Origin: CAYOVG01 sp964407285
Lineage (GTDB): Bacteria > Desulfobacterota > Syntrophobacteria > Syntrophobacterales > Syntrophobacteraceae
Length of the DNA: 15,035 nucleotides
Reading direction: 5' to 3'
Assembly (NCBI GenBank): GCA_964407285.1
Contig: CAYOVG010000161.1
Span: 1 to 15,035 of the forward strand
Below, piece after piece: positions 7,305 to 14,383 of the stretch. Within the stretch, counting starts at the first letter, position 1, and every line of letters begins with the position of its first letter. The notes under the pieces were generated by a model, which saw nothing but the letters and a program-made list of their open reading frames with translations, did not search any database and was not told the origin of the DNA. The position numbers and the translations under genes are program-made.

Positions 7305-7579
7305 TACATTTCTTTGTCGCGCGTGGCAAATTGCAGATTCCTGTGCAAAGCCCTCTTACGAACTCCGCGGCTGCATGCGGCCCACAGCGAGGCCGTGCCC
7401 GAGGAGGCTGGGAAGACGAAGTCGTAGATCTCTGTTTGGCAATATGGATGGTGCTCTATCCTGTGATGAGCGGGCCGGCGCAGGGAATTATTTCTTAAGT
7501 GATTGCGCTTTGGAGTTGCTATTGTTAAGATGCTCACTATTGGTTGTTTTTGTGATCTTTTGAAGAGGTGGATGGGAAT
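7305..7579. other. Intergenic region between divergent DGC and K+ channel genes
   Basis: About 275 bp. Only short frames without recognisable motifs are seen. It must hold the plus-strand promoter of the channel gene, in the AT-richer part 7485-7560, but no pair close to consensus stands out. Confidence 0.5.
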
Positions 7580-8680
7580 ATGAGGGAACTGCTAACGGCG
7601 ACAAGCGCCCGCCACGTAATGAAGCTTATCTTGCTTTCGGCTTTTTTGATCGGATTCGGCACGCTGGGGTATATTACTCTGGAGGACTACACCTTTATCG
7701 ACGCTCTGTACATGTCCATCACCACTTTGACGACGGTCGGGTTCGGTGAGATAAAGCCCCTGGACCCCATGGGGCGCGTGTTTACCATCATGCTCATTTT
7801 CATGGGGGTTGGATTCGTAGCGTATAATCTTGCCTACTTCAGCCGTCTCCTGCTTGACGGCAACCTGGTTGAAGCCTATCGGAGAATAAAAGTGGCCAGA
7901 GAACTTGAAAAATTGAAAAATCATTATATTGTATGTGGGTATGGACAGATGGGGCAGATCGTGACCGATGAACTGCTGAAGAACGGGGTTCCGGTGATTG
8001 TTGTTGAAGGTGATGAGGCTAACCTCGGGCGTCTCCGGGAAAGACAGGTGTTTCACATTGCGGGGGACGCCACCGAGGAGGAGAATCTTATCGCCGCGAA
8101 CATTCACCATGCGAGGGGCTTCGTTTCCGTGGTCGGCCGGGATACGGACAATGTCTTCATCGTCCTGACCGCGAGAGATCTCAACAGGGAACTGCGGATC
8201 TACGCGAGAGCGCATACGCCGGGTACAGAGAAAAAGCTCATCAAGGCAGGGGCCGATCGTGTGGTCTCGCCTTATTCAGCGGGGGCGTTTCGTATCGTCC
8301 ACAATATCCTCCGGCCCACCGTGACCGATTTTCTCGAGCTGGCCATTTCCGGAAAGGGTATTGAGCTGAGCATGGAGGAACTCCGTATCCCGGAGGGAGC
8401 CGGCGTTGCCGGCCGGGACCTGATACATTCGGGTATCCGGAGCGAATTCAACCTCATCATTGTGGCCATCAAACGGCCCGACGGCACTATGATTTACAAT
8501 CCTTCCCCCACCGAAGTGCTGAATGTAGGCGATATCCTGATCGCCATCGGTCCCCAGGAAAACCTTGCGCAGTTCAGCGCATGGTTGTACGCCGGGAGCG
8601 GGAGTCTGCCCGCCGCCGGAGAACGGGGAGATCGAGCGGGTTTTCGAGCTATCGAAAAAAGAAGGCATTTCGGAGGGTAG
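7580..8680 (+). CDS. MthK-like potassium channel with RCK (TrkA-N/TrkA-C) domains
   Basis: 366 aa. Two transmembrane helices (about 14-33 and 66-90) flank a pore helix and a selectivity filter TTVGFGE (51-57), the Ion_trans_2 signature. A cytosolic RCK domain follows: HYIVCGYGQMGQIV with the Rossmann glycines (GYGQMG 120-125) and the acidic VVEGDE at the end of strand 2, then FHIAGDATEEENL. A TrkA-C segment follows (about 260-345, ending VGDILIAIGPQENL). It acts in the inner membrane as a ligand-gated K+ channel; the ligand (Ca2+, NAD(H) or nucleotide) cannot be read from sequence. The ATG at 7580 is preferred over GTG 7568 because GAAGAGGTGG lies 8 nt before it. It is monocistronic, between the divergent DGC gene and the thiolase promoter. 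The last ~20 residues are a poorly conserved polar tail. Confidence 0.93.
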   Translation: MRELLTATSARHVMKLILLSAFLIGFGTLGYITLEDYTFIDALYMSITTLTTVGFGEIKPLDPMGRVFTIMLIFMGVGFVAYNLAYFSRLLLDGNLVEAYRRIKVARELEKLKNHYIVCGYGQMGQIVTDELLKNGVPVIVVEGDEANLGRLRERQVFHIAGDATEEENLIAANIHHARGFVSVVGRDTDNVFIVLTARDLNRELRIYARAHTPGTEKKLIKAGADRVVSPYSAGAFRIVHNILRPTVTDFLELAISGKGIELSMEELRIPEGAGVAGRDLIHSGIRSEFNLIIVAIKRPDGTMIYNPSPTEVLNVGDILIAIGPQENLAQFSAWLYAGSGSLPAAGERGDRAGFRAIEKRRHFGG

Positions 8681-8686
8681 CACCCT

Positions 8687-8715
8687 TTGACAAAGTAGGA
8701 CTCATTTCTTATAAG
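8687..8715 (+). promoter_or_regulatory. Sigma70-type promoter of the thiolase unit
   Basis: TTGACA (8687-8692), 17-bp spacer, TATAAG (8710-8715): a consensus -35 and a 5/6 -10 at ideal spacing, 7 bp after the channel stop codon. It drives a leader of about 140 nt before the thiolase start at 8863. Confidence 0.8.
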
Positions 8716-8825
8716 CTAGTTATATTCCAGGAATGTGGAGCCTCGTGAGATCCGCTGCCGTAAGTGGAAAGTGGAGCCTGGTGTGCGTCTTTGTTTTTCC
8801 TTCTTTGTGGTCATACCATGAACTC

Positions 8826-8854
8826 ATCCGCAATCCATGCGGATAGGGAGGGAG
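8826..8854 (+). promoter_or_regulatory. Hairpin abutting the thiolase ribosome-binding site
   Basis: A perfect 7-bp inverted repeat ATCCGCA (8826-8832) / TGCGGAT (8838-8844) with a 5-nt loop is followed at once by the purine-rich AGGGAGGGAG (8845-8854), 8 nt from the ATG at 8863. It could modulate initiation or simply keep the ribosome site single-stranded. Confidence 0.45.
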
Positions 8855-8862
8855 TTACCGTA

Positions 8863-10044
8863 ATGAGAGAGGCGGTCATCGTAAGCGCCGTTAGAACTCC
8901 GGTAGGTTCATTTGGGAAGTCATTGGCAGGGGTCTCTGCTGTAGACCTTGGCGTCGTTGCATTAAAGGAATCTTTGAATCGCATAAATCTCGATCCGCGC
9001 CAGGTGGATGAAGTCATTCTGGGCAATGTGCTCCAGGCCGGACTGGGACAAAACCCCGCCCGCCAGGTGCTTATTCACGCCGGAATGCCCGATGAGATCC
9101 CCGCGCTGACCATCAACAAAGTTTGCGCTTCCGGTCTGAAGTCCGTTATTCTTGCAGCTCAGGCGGTAATGCTGGGCGACGCCGATGTCGTGGTAGCCGG
9201 GGGAATAGAGAACATGAGCCAGGTCCCGTACGCTCTCAAGAACGCCCGGTGGGGACATCGGATGGGAGACGGCAACCTGGTGGATCTCATGATTATGGAT
9301 GGCCTCTGGGATGCTTTCAACGGCTGCCACATGGGGGTTACGGCCGAAAATGTCGCTGCCAGGCATGGAATCACCCGGGAGGATCAGGACGAGTTCAGTT
9401 GTTTGAGCCAGCAAAAGGCGGAAGCGGCCATAAAGGCGGGGGTTTTTGTCGAAGAGATAGTGCCGGTGCCGATTCCGCAACGACGGGGAAAGCCGATCAT
9501 GTTCGACTGCGACGAACATCCGCGCTTCGGGACGACCCTGGAAGACCTGGCGAAGCTGAAACCCGTCTTCAAGCCCAACGGGACGGTAACACCCGGTAAT
9601 GCTTCCGGTATAAACGACGGCGCGGCGATCATCATCGTGATGTCGGACAAAAAGGCCGCGGAGTTGGGGCTTCGGCCCATGGCGGTTATCCGCTCCTTCG
9701 CCTCGGCCGGCGTGGACCCCTCGGTTATGGGGCTCGGCCCCCTTCCAGCCAGCAAGAAGGCGCTGGCAAAGGCCGGCTGGAATGTGGGCGATCTCGACCT
9801 CATCGAAGCCAACGAGGCGTTTGCCGCTCAGGCGATAGCCGTGAACCGGGGAATGGAGTGGGACTGTTCGAAAGTCAACATCTATGGCGGCTCCATTGCG
9901 CTCGGACATCCGATCGGCGCGTCCGGCGGCCGGATTTTCACCACGCTTCTCTATGGAATGCAGAGGCTGGGCGCCAAAAAAGGGTTGGCCACCCTTTGTA
10001 TCGGCGGAGGCCAGGGAAGCGCCATAACGGTGGAGCTTCCATAG
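8863..10044 (+). CDS. Thiolase (acetyl-CoA C-acetyltransferase type)
   Basis: 393 aa, the usual length for a biosynthetic-type thiolase. It condenses or cleaves acyl-CoA with CoA (2 acetyl-CoA to acetoacetyl-CoA and the reverse). The nucleophile is Cys88 in NKVCASGLKS; the other catalytic residues are His349 in GGSIALGHPIGASGGR and Cys379 in CIGGGQGSA; the NEAFAAQ motif is present. Small deviations: GGSIALGHP for the usual GGAIALGHP. The ATG at 8863 has the strong AGGGAGGGAG ribosome site and begins MREAVIVSAVRTP, the normal thiolase start; the open frame to 8764 is untranslated leader. An acyl-CoA dehydrogenase follows 124 bp downstream on the same strand with no terminator between, so they are probably one operon for acyl-CoA breakdown or butyrate-type metabolism. 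No hydroxyacyl-CoA dehydrogenase, crotonase or ETF gene is in the window. Confidence 0.96.
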   Translation: MREAVIVSAVRTPVGSFGKSLAGVSAVDLGVVALKESLNRINLDPRQVDEVILGNVLQAGLGQNPARQVLIHAGMPDEIPALTINKVCASGLKSVILAAQAVMLGDADVVVAGGIENMSQVPYALKNARWGHRMGDGNLVDLMIMDGLWDAFNGCHMGVTAENVAARHGITREDQDEFSCLSQQKAEAAIKAGVFVEEIVPVPIPQRRGKPIMFDCDEHPRFGTTLEDLAKLKPVFKPNGTVTPGNASGINDGAAIIIVMSDKKAAELGLRPMAVIRSFASAGVDPSVMGLGPLPASKKALAKAGWNVGDLDLIEANEAFAAQAIAVNRGMEWDCSKVNIYGGSIALGHPIGASGGRIFTTLLYGMQRLGAKKGLATLCIGGGQGSAITVELP

Positions 10045-10168
10045 AGAAATAAGCGGTGGAATGCGCTTTCACCGGCTTTGCCGGGAGAAGGGGCCGATTT
10101 CGGAGGGGTTGCTTGAGGGGTAGTGCGAGACAGGGGTAATGCCGCGGTTGTGACTGTGAGGGGAGCGA

Positions 10169-11311
10169 ATGGATTTCGAATTGACCGAAGAGCAGAAAAT
10201 GATTCAGGATATGGCCCGCAAATTCGCGGAGCACGAAATCGGGCCGGTTGCCGCCGAGTTGGACCGGACGCACCGGCATCCTGAAGAGATTGTGAGAAAG
10301 ATGGGGGAGTTGGGATTACTGGGAATCACGGTTCCCGACGAGTACGGCGGGGCCGGGATGGATTACATTTCATATGTGCTCGCCGTGATAGAGATTTCCC
10401 GCGGGTGTGCTTCCTGCGGAGTTATCATGAGTGTGTGCAACAGCCTCTACAATTTCCCCATATACAGGTACGGCACCGAAGAACAGAAACAGAGATTCCT
10501 GCGGCCGGTGGCGAGCGGCGAAGCGCTGGGATGCTATGGCCTGACGGAGGCGGGGGCAGGGTCCGACCCTGCCGCGATGGGCTCCACCGCCGTGCTCGAC
10601 GGCGACCAGTGGGTGCTCAACGGGGTGAAGAAGTTCATCACCAACGGAAACGTGGCGGACTATTGCGTGCTCGCGGCGGTGACGGATAGATCGGCCGGTT
10701 ACAAGGGAATCAGCTCTTTTATCGTCGATTTGAGAAACACGCTCGGCTTTCGGGTGGGGACGGTGGAGGAAAAACTCGGCATCAACGCATCGGGGACTGC
10801 GGAACTGGTGTTCGAGGATGCCCGCATCCCCAAGGAAAACCTGCTCGGGAATCTCGGCGACGGTTTCAAACAGATGCTCACCACGCTCGATGGCGGGCGC
10901 ATCGGCATTGCGGCTCAGGCGATAGGAATCGGGCGCGCGGTCCTGGATGAATCCATCGAGTACAGCAAGACGCGGGAGCAGTTCGGCCGCTCGATCTCGA
11001 ATTTTCAGGCCATTCAGTGGAAGATCGCCGACATGGCCACCCAATTGGATGCCGCCGAGTTGCTGACTCTGCGGGCCGCATGGCTGGAGGAGAATCGGAA
11101 GCCCTACGAACGTGAGGCTGCCATGGCCAAGCTGTTGGCTTCCGATACGGCGATGAAGGCCGCCGTGGAAGGGGTGCAGATTCTTGGCGGGTACGGCTAC
11201 TGCAAAGATTATCCCATGGAACGGCACATGCGGGACGCAAAGATTACGCAGATTTACGAAGGGACCAACGAAATTATGCGGCTCGTGATATCGAGGGGTC
11301 TCCTGAGGTAG
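10169..11311 (+). CDS. Acyl-CoA dehydrogenase, short-chain/butyryl-CoA type
   Basis: 380 aa, standard length. A cytosolic FAD enzyme that oxidises acyl-CoA to 2-enoyl-CoA (or reduces crotonyl-CoA with an ETF partner). Seen: N-terminal helical domain MDFELTEEQKMIQDMARKFA, middle beta domain with the signature GLTEAGAGSD (124-133), the FAD-binding KKFITNG region, and the C-terminal domain with TREQFGRSISNFQAIQWKIA, QILGGYGYCKDYPMER and TQIYEGTNEIMRLVISR. Glu364 in IYEGTNE is the catalytic base position of short-chain and butyryl-CoA dehydrogenases. Substrate chain length cannot be fixed from sequence. The ATG at 10169 has GAGGGGAG just upstream. The 124-bp gap to the thiolase shows no terminator; transcription probably ends at the 11434-11475 hairpin. 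Confidence 0.95.
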   Translation: MDFELTEEQKMIQDMARKFAEHEIGPVAAELDRTHRHPEEIVRKMGELGLLGITVPDEYGGAGMDYISYVLAVIEISRGCASCGVIMSVCNSLYNFPIYRYGTEEQKQRFLRPVASGEALGCYGLTEAGAGSDPAAMGSTAVLDGDQWVLNGVKKFITNGNVADYCVLAAVTDRSAGYKGISSFIVDLRNTLGFRVGTVEEKLGINASGTAELVFEDARIPKENLLGNLGDGFKQMLTTLDGGRIGIAAQAIGIGRAVLDESIEYSKTREQFGRSISNFQAIQWKIADMATQLDAAELLTLRAAWLEENRKPYEREAAMAKLLASDTAMKAAVEGVQILGGYGYCKDYPMERHMRDAKITQIYEGTNEIMRLVISRGLLR

Positions 11312-11433
11312 CTCAAGGATCGTTCGGCATCGGCCGTCGTTTGTTTCGACCTTGCTGCCGCGATGAGCGGGCGAGGGAGGCGAAACGGAACTCATGAAAC
11401 CGGTATTCTCGCCGCAGGCGCCCCTGGAAGCAA

Positions 11434-11475
11434 AAACCCTGAGCAGTCCATGCTGCTCAGGGTTTCTTTTCTTTC
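11434..11475. terminator. Bidirectional intrinsic terminator
   Basis: A perfect 13-bp stem (11434-11446 with 11453-11465) and a 6-nt loop. A T-rich tail TTTCTTTTCTTTC follows on the plus strand and a TTTTT tail on the minus strand. It lies between the convergent acyl-CoA dehydrogenase and S21 genes and can end transcripts from both sides. Confidence 0.92.
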
Positions 11476-11598
11476 ACCACCTCTGGAGCGATCTGTGCAG
11501 GCAACCGGCGATCTTCCCTTCTGTAAGTGGCTCTATCGTTCATTGTATCCATCCTGAGTTATCGGGAACTGTAATCCCTGAATCCCCAAGGAAGAATA

Positions 11599-11793
11599 TT
11601 ATGCCGAACGCATCAATCGGCGCTCGCGCCGCTGGATTCGTTTGATGGCTTTCTTCTTCTTGATCCTGCGACGTTCTCCCTTGGAGAGATAGTAGTTGTG
11701 GCGACGCAAAACAGGCTGGACGTTCTTCTGAAAATCCTTACGGAGTTTGCGTATTTTCTTTTCTATGCTCTCTCTGGTTTCGGCCTCCGTCAT
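11599..11793 (-). CDS. rpsU: Small ribosomal subunit protein bS21-like
   Basis: 64 aa, extremely basic. The part QPVLRRHNYYLSKGERRRIK followed by KKKAIKRIQRRERR matches the bS21 pattern of an RRxxYY segment followed by a Lys/Arg-rich helix that contacts 16S rRNA near the mRNA exit/anti-Shine-Dalgarno region. The length is slightly below the usual ~70. The N-terminus (MTEAETRESIEKKIRKLRKDF) is not closely like E. coli S21. ATG 11793 has AGGCAGGTG upstream. Its neighbour upstream on the same strand is EF-G, a translation context that supports the call. An intrinsic terminator sits in its leader, only 17 nt before the start. Alternative: an unrelated small basic RNA-binding protein. Confidence 0.68.
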   Translation of the reverse strand: MTEAETRESIEKKIRKLRKDFQKNVQPVLRRHNYYLSKGERRRIKKKKAIKRIQRRERRLMRSA

Positions 11794-11810
11794 TAAGTAT
11801 TCACCTGCCT

Positions 11811-11838
11811 TTCAAAATAAAAAGCCCTTTACGGGCTT
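11811..11838 (-). terminator. Intrinsic terminator/attenuator in the rpsU leader
   Basis: On the minus strand AAGCCC-GTAAA-GGGCTT (11822-11838) is followed by TTTTTATTTTG. The stem is 6 bp with a good T-run. It ends about 17 nt before the rpsU ATG, so rpsU can be expressed only by read-through unless a promoter overlaps it. Confidence 0.65.
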
Positions 11839-12026
11839 GATCTCTCACCCACCGGTACGCTCTATGCCGTCAACTTCGCCGGAGCACCGCAAAATCTTCG
11901 GCATTTCGCAAGGCATCACGCCGGTTGCCTGCATGAACCTCACATCCTGTAAGACATAGCATATGTGCAGGTCACCTTACAAGCTAAAATTCCGTTCCGA
12001 GACGCAAATCCGAAAAAAAAGATCGA
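11839..12026 (-). other. fusA-rpsU intergenic leader with possible 29-codon ORF
   Basis: Minus-strand spacer between the EF-G stop codon and the leader terminator. It holds a T8 run just after the EF-G stop, an inverted repeat TGTAAG/CTTACA (11948-11953, 11976-11981), a possible -10 near TATGCT (about 11960), and a 29-codon frame (11845-11934, MQATGVMPCEMPKILRCSGE...) with GAGG before its ATG. The frame stops just before the terminator, like a leader peptide. No tRNA fold was found. Confidence 0.35.
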
Positions 12027-14084
12027 TCACCCCCGGTTGTCCGATTGCGATGCGGCGTCGTAGTGGGAAAAATGCATCGTGAACGTGGCGCGGCCCTGCG
12101 TCGAAGACCTGAGCGCCGTCGAATACCCGAACATCTTCGAAAGCGGAACGACGGCCTTGACCACCTGTGTCGCCTTGCGCGCCGCGATGCTCTCGATGCG
12201 TCCCTTGCGCATATTCACGTCCCCGAGCACCTCCCCGAGGAACTCCTCCGGAGCCAGGATCTCCACGGCCATATAGGGCTCCAAAAGCAGCGGGGAGGCC
12301 GACTCGCACGCCTTCTTGAACGCGGTCGACGCCGCCACGCGGAACGCCAGTTCGCTCGATGCGCCCTCCATGAACGTCCCCCCGATGATGGTCGCCTCCA
12401 CATCGACCACGGGATACCCGAGTATGACCCCGCTGCCGACGGCGTCTTCGATTCCCTGTTCCACCGCCGGAAAGAAAACATCCGGAATGGATGCGTCCTT
12501 CACCTTGTTGACCACCTTGTTGCCTTCGCTCCTGGGGAGCGGAGCCAGGTGCAGCTCCACTTCGGCAAAGTGCCTGCCGCCCCCGATTTCACGGTCGAAA
12601 GCTCCGCGCGCGAGGGCGGCCTTCTGGATGGTTTCCCTGTAAACCACCTGGGGCTTCCCGACATTCACGCCCACATGGTACTCCCGGAGGAGACGGTTGG
12701 TGAGCACCTCCAGGTGCAGTTCTCCCATGCCGCTGATGAGGGTCTGTCCGGTATCGGGATTTTCGGCAAAGCGGAAGGTCGGGTCTTCTTCGGCGAGTCT
12801 CCCGAGGCTTTCCAGGAGTTTTTCCTGGTCTCCTCTCGTTTTGGCCTCGACGGCTATGGAGATGACGGGCTCGTAGATGTCGATCGGCTCGAGCAAAATG
12901 GGATGGGCGGGATTGCTCAGGCTGTCGCCCGTGGTGGTGGACTTGAGGCCCATTACGGCGACTATGTTGCCCGCTCCCGTGCTTTCCATCCGTTCCCGCT
13001 TGTTTGCGTGCATCTGGAATATGCGGGATATCTTTTCGCGAGTCCCCCTGGCGACATTGTAGACTTCGGACCCGGCTTCCAGTCTCCCGGAATAGAGCCG
13101 CACATACGTGAGCTTCCGCCCCTGGTCCATAAGAATCTTGAATGCGAGGCCCGCCAGAGGTTCGGACTCGCTGCACTTGCGCTGTTCGGTCTGTTTGGTC
13201 GTCGGATTGACGCCTTCGATGGGAGGCACGTCCTGGGGCGACGGCAGGAAAGCCCCGATCGCGTCGAGGAGGGGTTGAACGCCCTTGTTGCGCAAGGCCG
13301 ACCCGCAGAGCACGGGGACGATCTTGAGTTCGAGGGTGAGCCTCCTGATGACGGGGTCGAGGTCCGCGGCCCCGAGTTCCTCGCCCTCCAAATACCTCTC
13401 CATCAGGGCGTCGTCCATTTCCGCCAGTTGGGTAAGAAGCTGGTCCCGTGCTTCGAGGGCGGCGTCCATGAGGCCGGGATCGATATCCATGTAGGAGAAT
13501 TCCGCCCCCAGGGTTTCGTCATGCCAGATGATCTGCCGCATGTGGATGAGGTCCACCACGCCGCGGAAGTCGGATTCCACACCCACGGGGATCTGCAGCG
13601 CCAGGGGGACGGTGTCGAATTTTTCCGCTATCTGCCGCGCCACGCCGGCGAAGTCCGCTCCGATGCGGTCCATCTTGTTGATGAACGCGATCTTGGGCAC
13701 GTGGTACTTGTCCGCCTGGCGCCAGACGGTCTCCGACTGGGGCTCCACGCCCCCTACCGCGCAAAAGACTGCTATCGCTCCGTCGAGGACCCGCAGGGAC
13801 CGTTCCACTTCGATCGTGAAATCCACATGCCCGGGAGTATCGATGAGATGGATCTCATGGTCCTTCCACATGCAGGTGGTTACGGCGGAGGTGATGGTGA
13901 TTCCCCGCTCCTGCTCCTGCTCCATCCAGTCCATCACCGCGGTCCCTTCATGGACCTCGCCGATCTTGTGGGAGCGGCCGGTGTAGTAGAGTATCCGTTC
14001 GCTGACGGTGGTCTTTCCGGCATCGATATGGGCGATTATTCCAATGTTTCGGTAATTTTTAAGGCGACGCGTATCAGCAGCCAT
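12027..14084 (-). CDS. fusA: Elongation factor G (stand-alone, divergent domain IV)
   Basis: 685 aa from ATG 14084, the translational GTPase that drives tRNA-mRNA translocation (and, in some paralogues, recycling). GTPase motifs: G1 AHIDAGKTT (18-26), G2 RGITIT, G3 DTPGH (82-86), G4 NKMD (136-139), G5 GSAL (about 261-264). Domains II-V follow: LAFKI...LTYVRLYSG for II, GMGELHLEV for III, PQVVYRETI and SSELAFRVAAS for IV, and LGDVNMRKGRI for V. In domain IV the tip loops differ from canonical EF-G: GGGRHFAEV where GGRGQ(Y/F) is usual, and GTFMEGASSE where (Y/H)HDVDSSE is usual, so Met572 replaces the conserved His. The gene is not in a str operon, suggesting a paralogue (perhaps of the spdEFG type known from spirochaetes, planctomycetes and deltaproteobacteria). 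ATG 14084 has GGGGTG at fair spacing; the in-frame ATG at 14135 has no ribosome site but adds only 17 residues and cannot be excluded. Confidence 0.93.
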   Translation of the reverse strand: MAADTRRLKNYRNIGIIAHIDAGKTTVSERILYYTGRSHKIGEVHEGTAVMDWMEQEQERGITITSAVTTCMWKDHEIHLIDTPGHVDFTIEVERSLRVLDGAIAVFCAVGGVEPQSETVWRQADKYHVPKIAFINKMDRIGADFAGVARQIAEKFDTVPLALQIPVGVESDFRGVVDLIHMRQIIWHDETLGAEFSYMDIDPGLMDAALEARDQLLTQLAEMDDALMERYLEGEELGAADLDPVIRRLTLELKIVPVLCGSALRNKGVQPLLDAIGAFLPSPQDVPPIEGVNPTTKQTEQRKCSESEPLAGLAFKILMDQGRKLTYVRLYSGRLEAGSEVYNVARGTREKISRIFQMHANKRERMESTGAGNIVAVMGLKSTTTGDSLSNPAHPILLEPIDIYEPVISIAVEAKTRGDQEKLLESLGRLAEEDPTFRFAENPDTGQTLISGMGELHLEVLTNRLLREYHVGVNVGKPQVVYRETIQKAALARGAFDREIGGGRHFAEVELHLAPLPRSEGNKVVNKVKDASIPDVFFPAVEQGIEDAVGSGVILGYPVVDVEATIIGGTFMEGASSELAFRVAASTAFKKACESASPLLLEPYMAVEILAPEEFLGEVLGDVNMRKGRIESIAARKATQVVKAVVPLSKMFGYSTALRSSTQGRATFTMHFSHYDAASQSDNRG

Positions 14085-14179
14085 CTTGCGCACCCCATTC
14101 TGTTCCTGGTCAAAAGAATTCAAAGAGGAGTTCATGAGTTATTTACGTACGGGATGAAAGCCAGCCACATAAACATGTT

Positions 14180-14208
14180 ATTATATTGAATTCGGGCGGA
14201 CAGGTCAA
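14180..14208 (-). promoter_or_regulatory. Promoter of fusA
   Basis: Minus strand: TTGACC (-35, 14203-14208), 17-bp spacer, TATAAT (-10, 14180-14185). Consensus -10 and 5/6 -35 at ideal spacing; predicted leader about 90 nt to ATG 14084. Confidence 0.85.
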
Positions 14209-14222
14209 GGATGCTGTTGCTT

Positions 14223-14251
14223 TTGACCGGGAAGGTCCTCTCGAGTATACT
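14223..14251 (+). promoter_or_regulatory. Promoter of the kinase-like gene
   Basis: Plus strand: TTGACC (14223-14228), 17-bp spacer, TATACT (14246-14251). It is divergent from the fusA promoter, with only 14 bp between the two -35 boxes. Predicted leader about 125 nt before ATG 14384; no other gene is seen in the leader. Confidence 0.78.
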
Positions 14252-14383
14252 ACCTTCGTACCGGGCGGTTGGCGCGCCCGAAGTTTGCGCGCCCCGACCG
14301 GAAGCGTCGTTTGCGGGGCAACGTCGTGTCGTTCAGAGCGGAAGCACTATTACATTACTCCAACTCAGCAGCAGGTGGCGGCC

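Noticed and set aside
7252..7563. 103-codon plus-strand frame upstream of the K+ channel
   Set aside because: Overlaps the DGC promoter region, has no clear ribosome site, and its composition and translation do not look like a real protein.
8764..8862. 33-codon N-terminal extension of the thiolase
   Set aside because: Thiolases start at the MREAVIVSAVRTP-type sequence, and a strong ribosome site precedes ATG 8863.
12045..14189. 714-codon plus-strand open frame covering all of fusA
   Set aside because: It is antisense to a clear EF-G with all GTPase motifs; its translation shows no domain and looks like a codon-bias shadow in GC-rich DNA.
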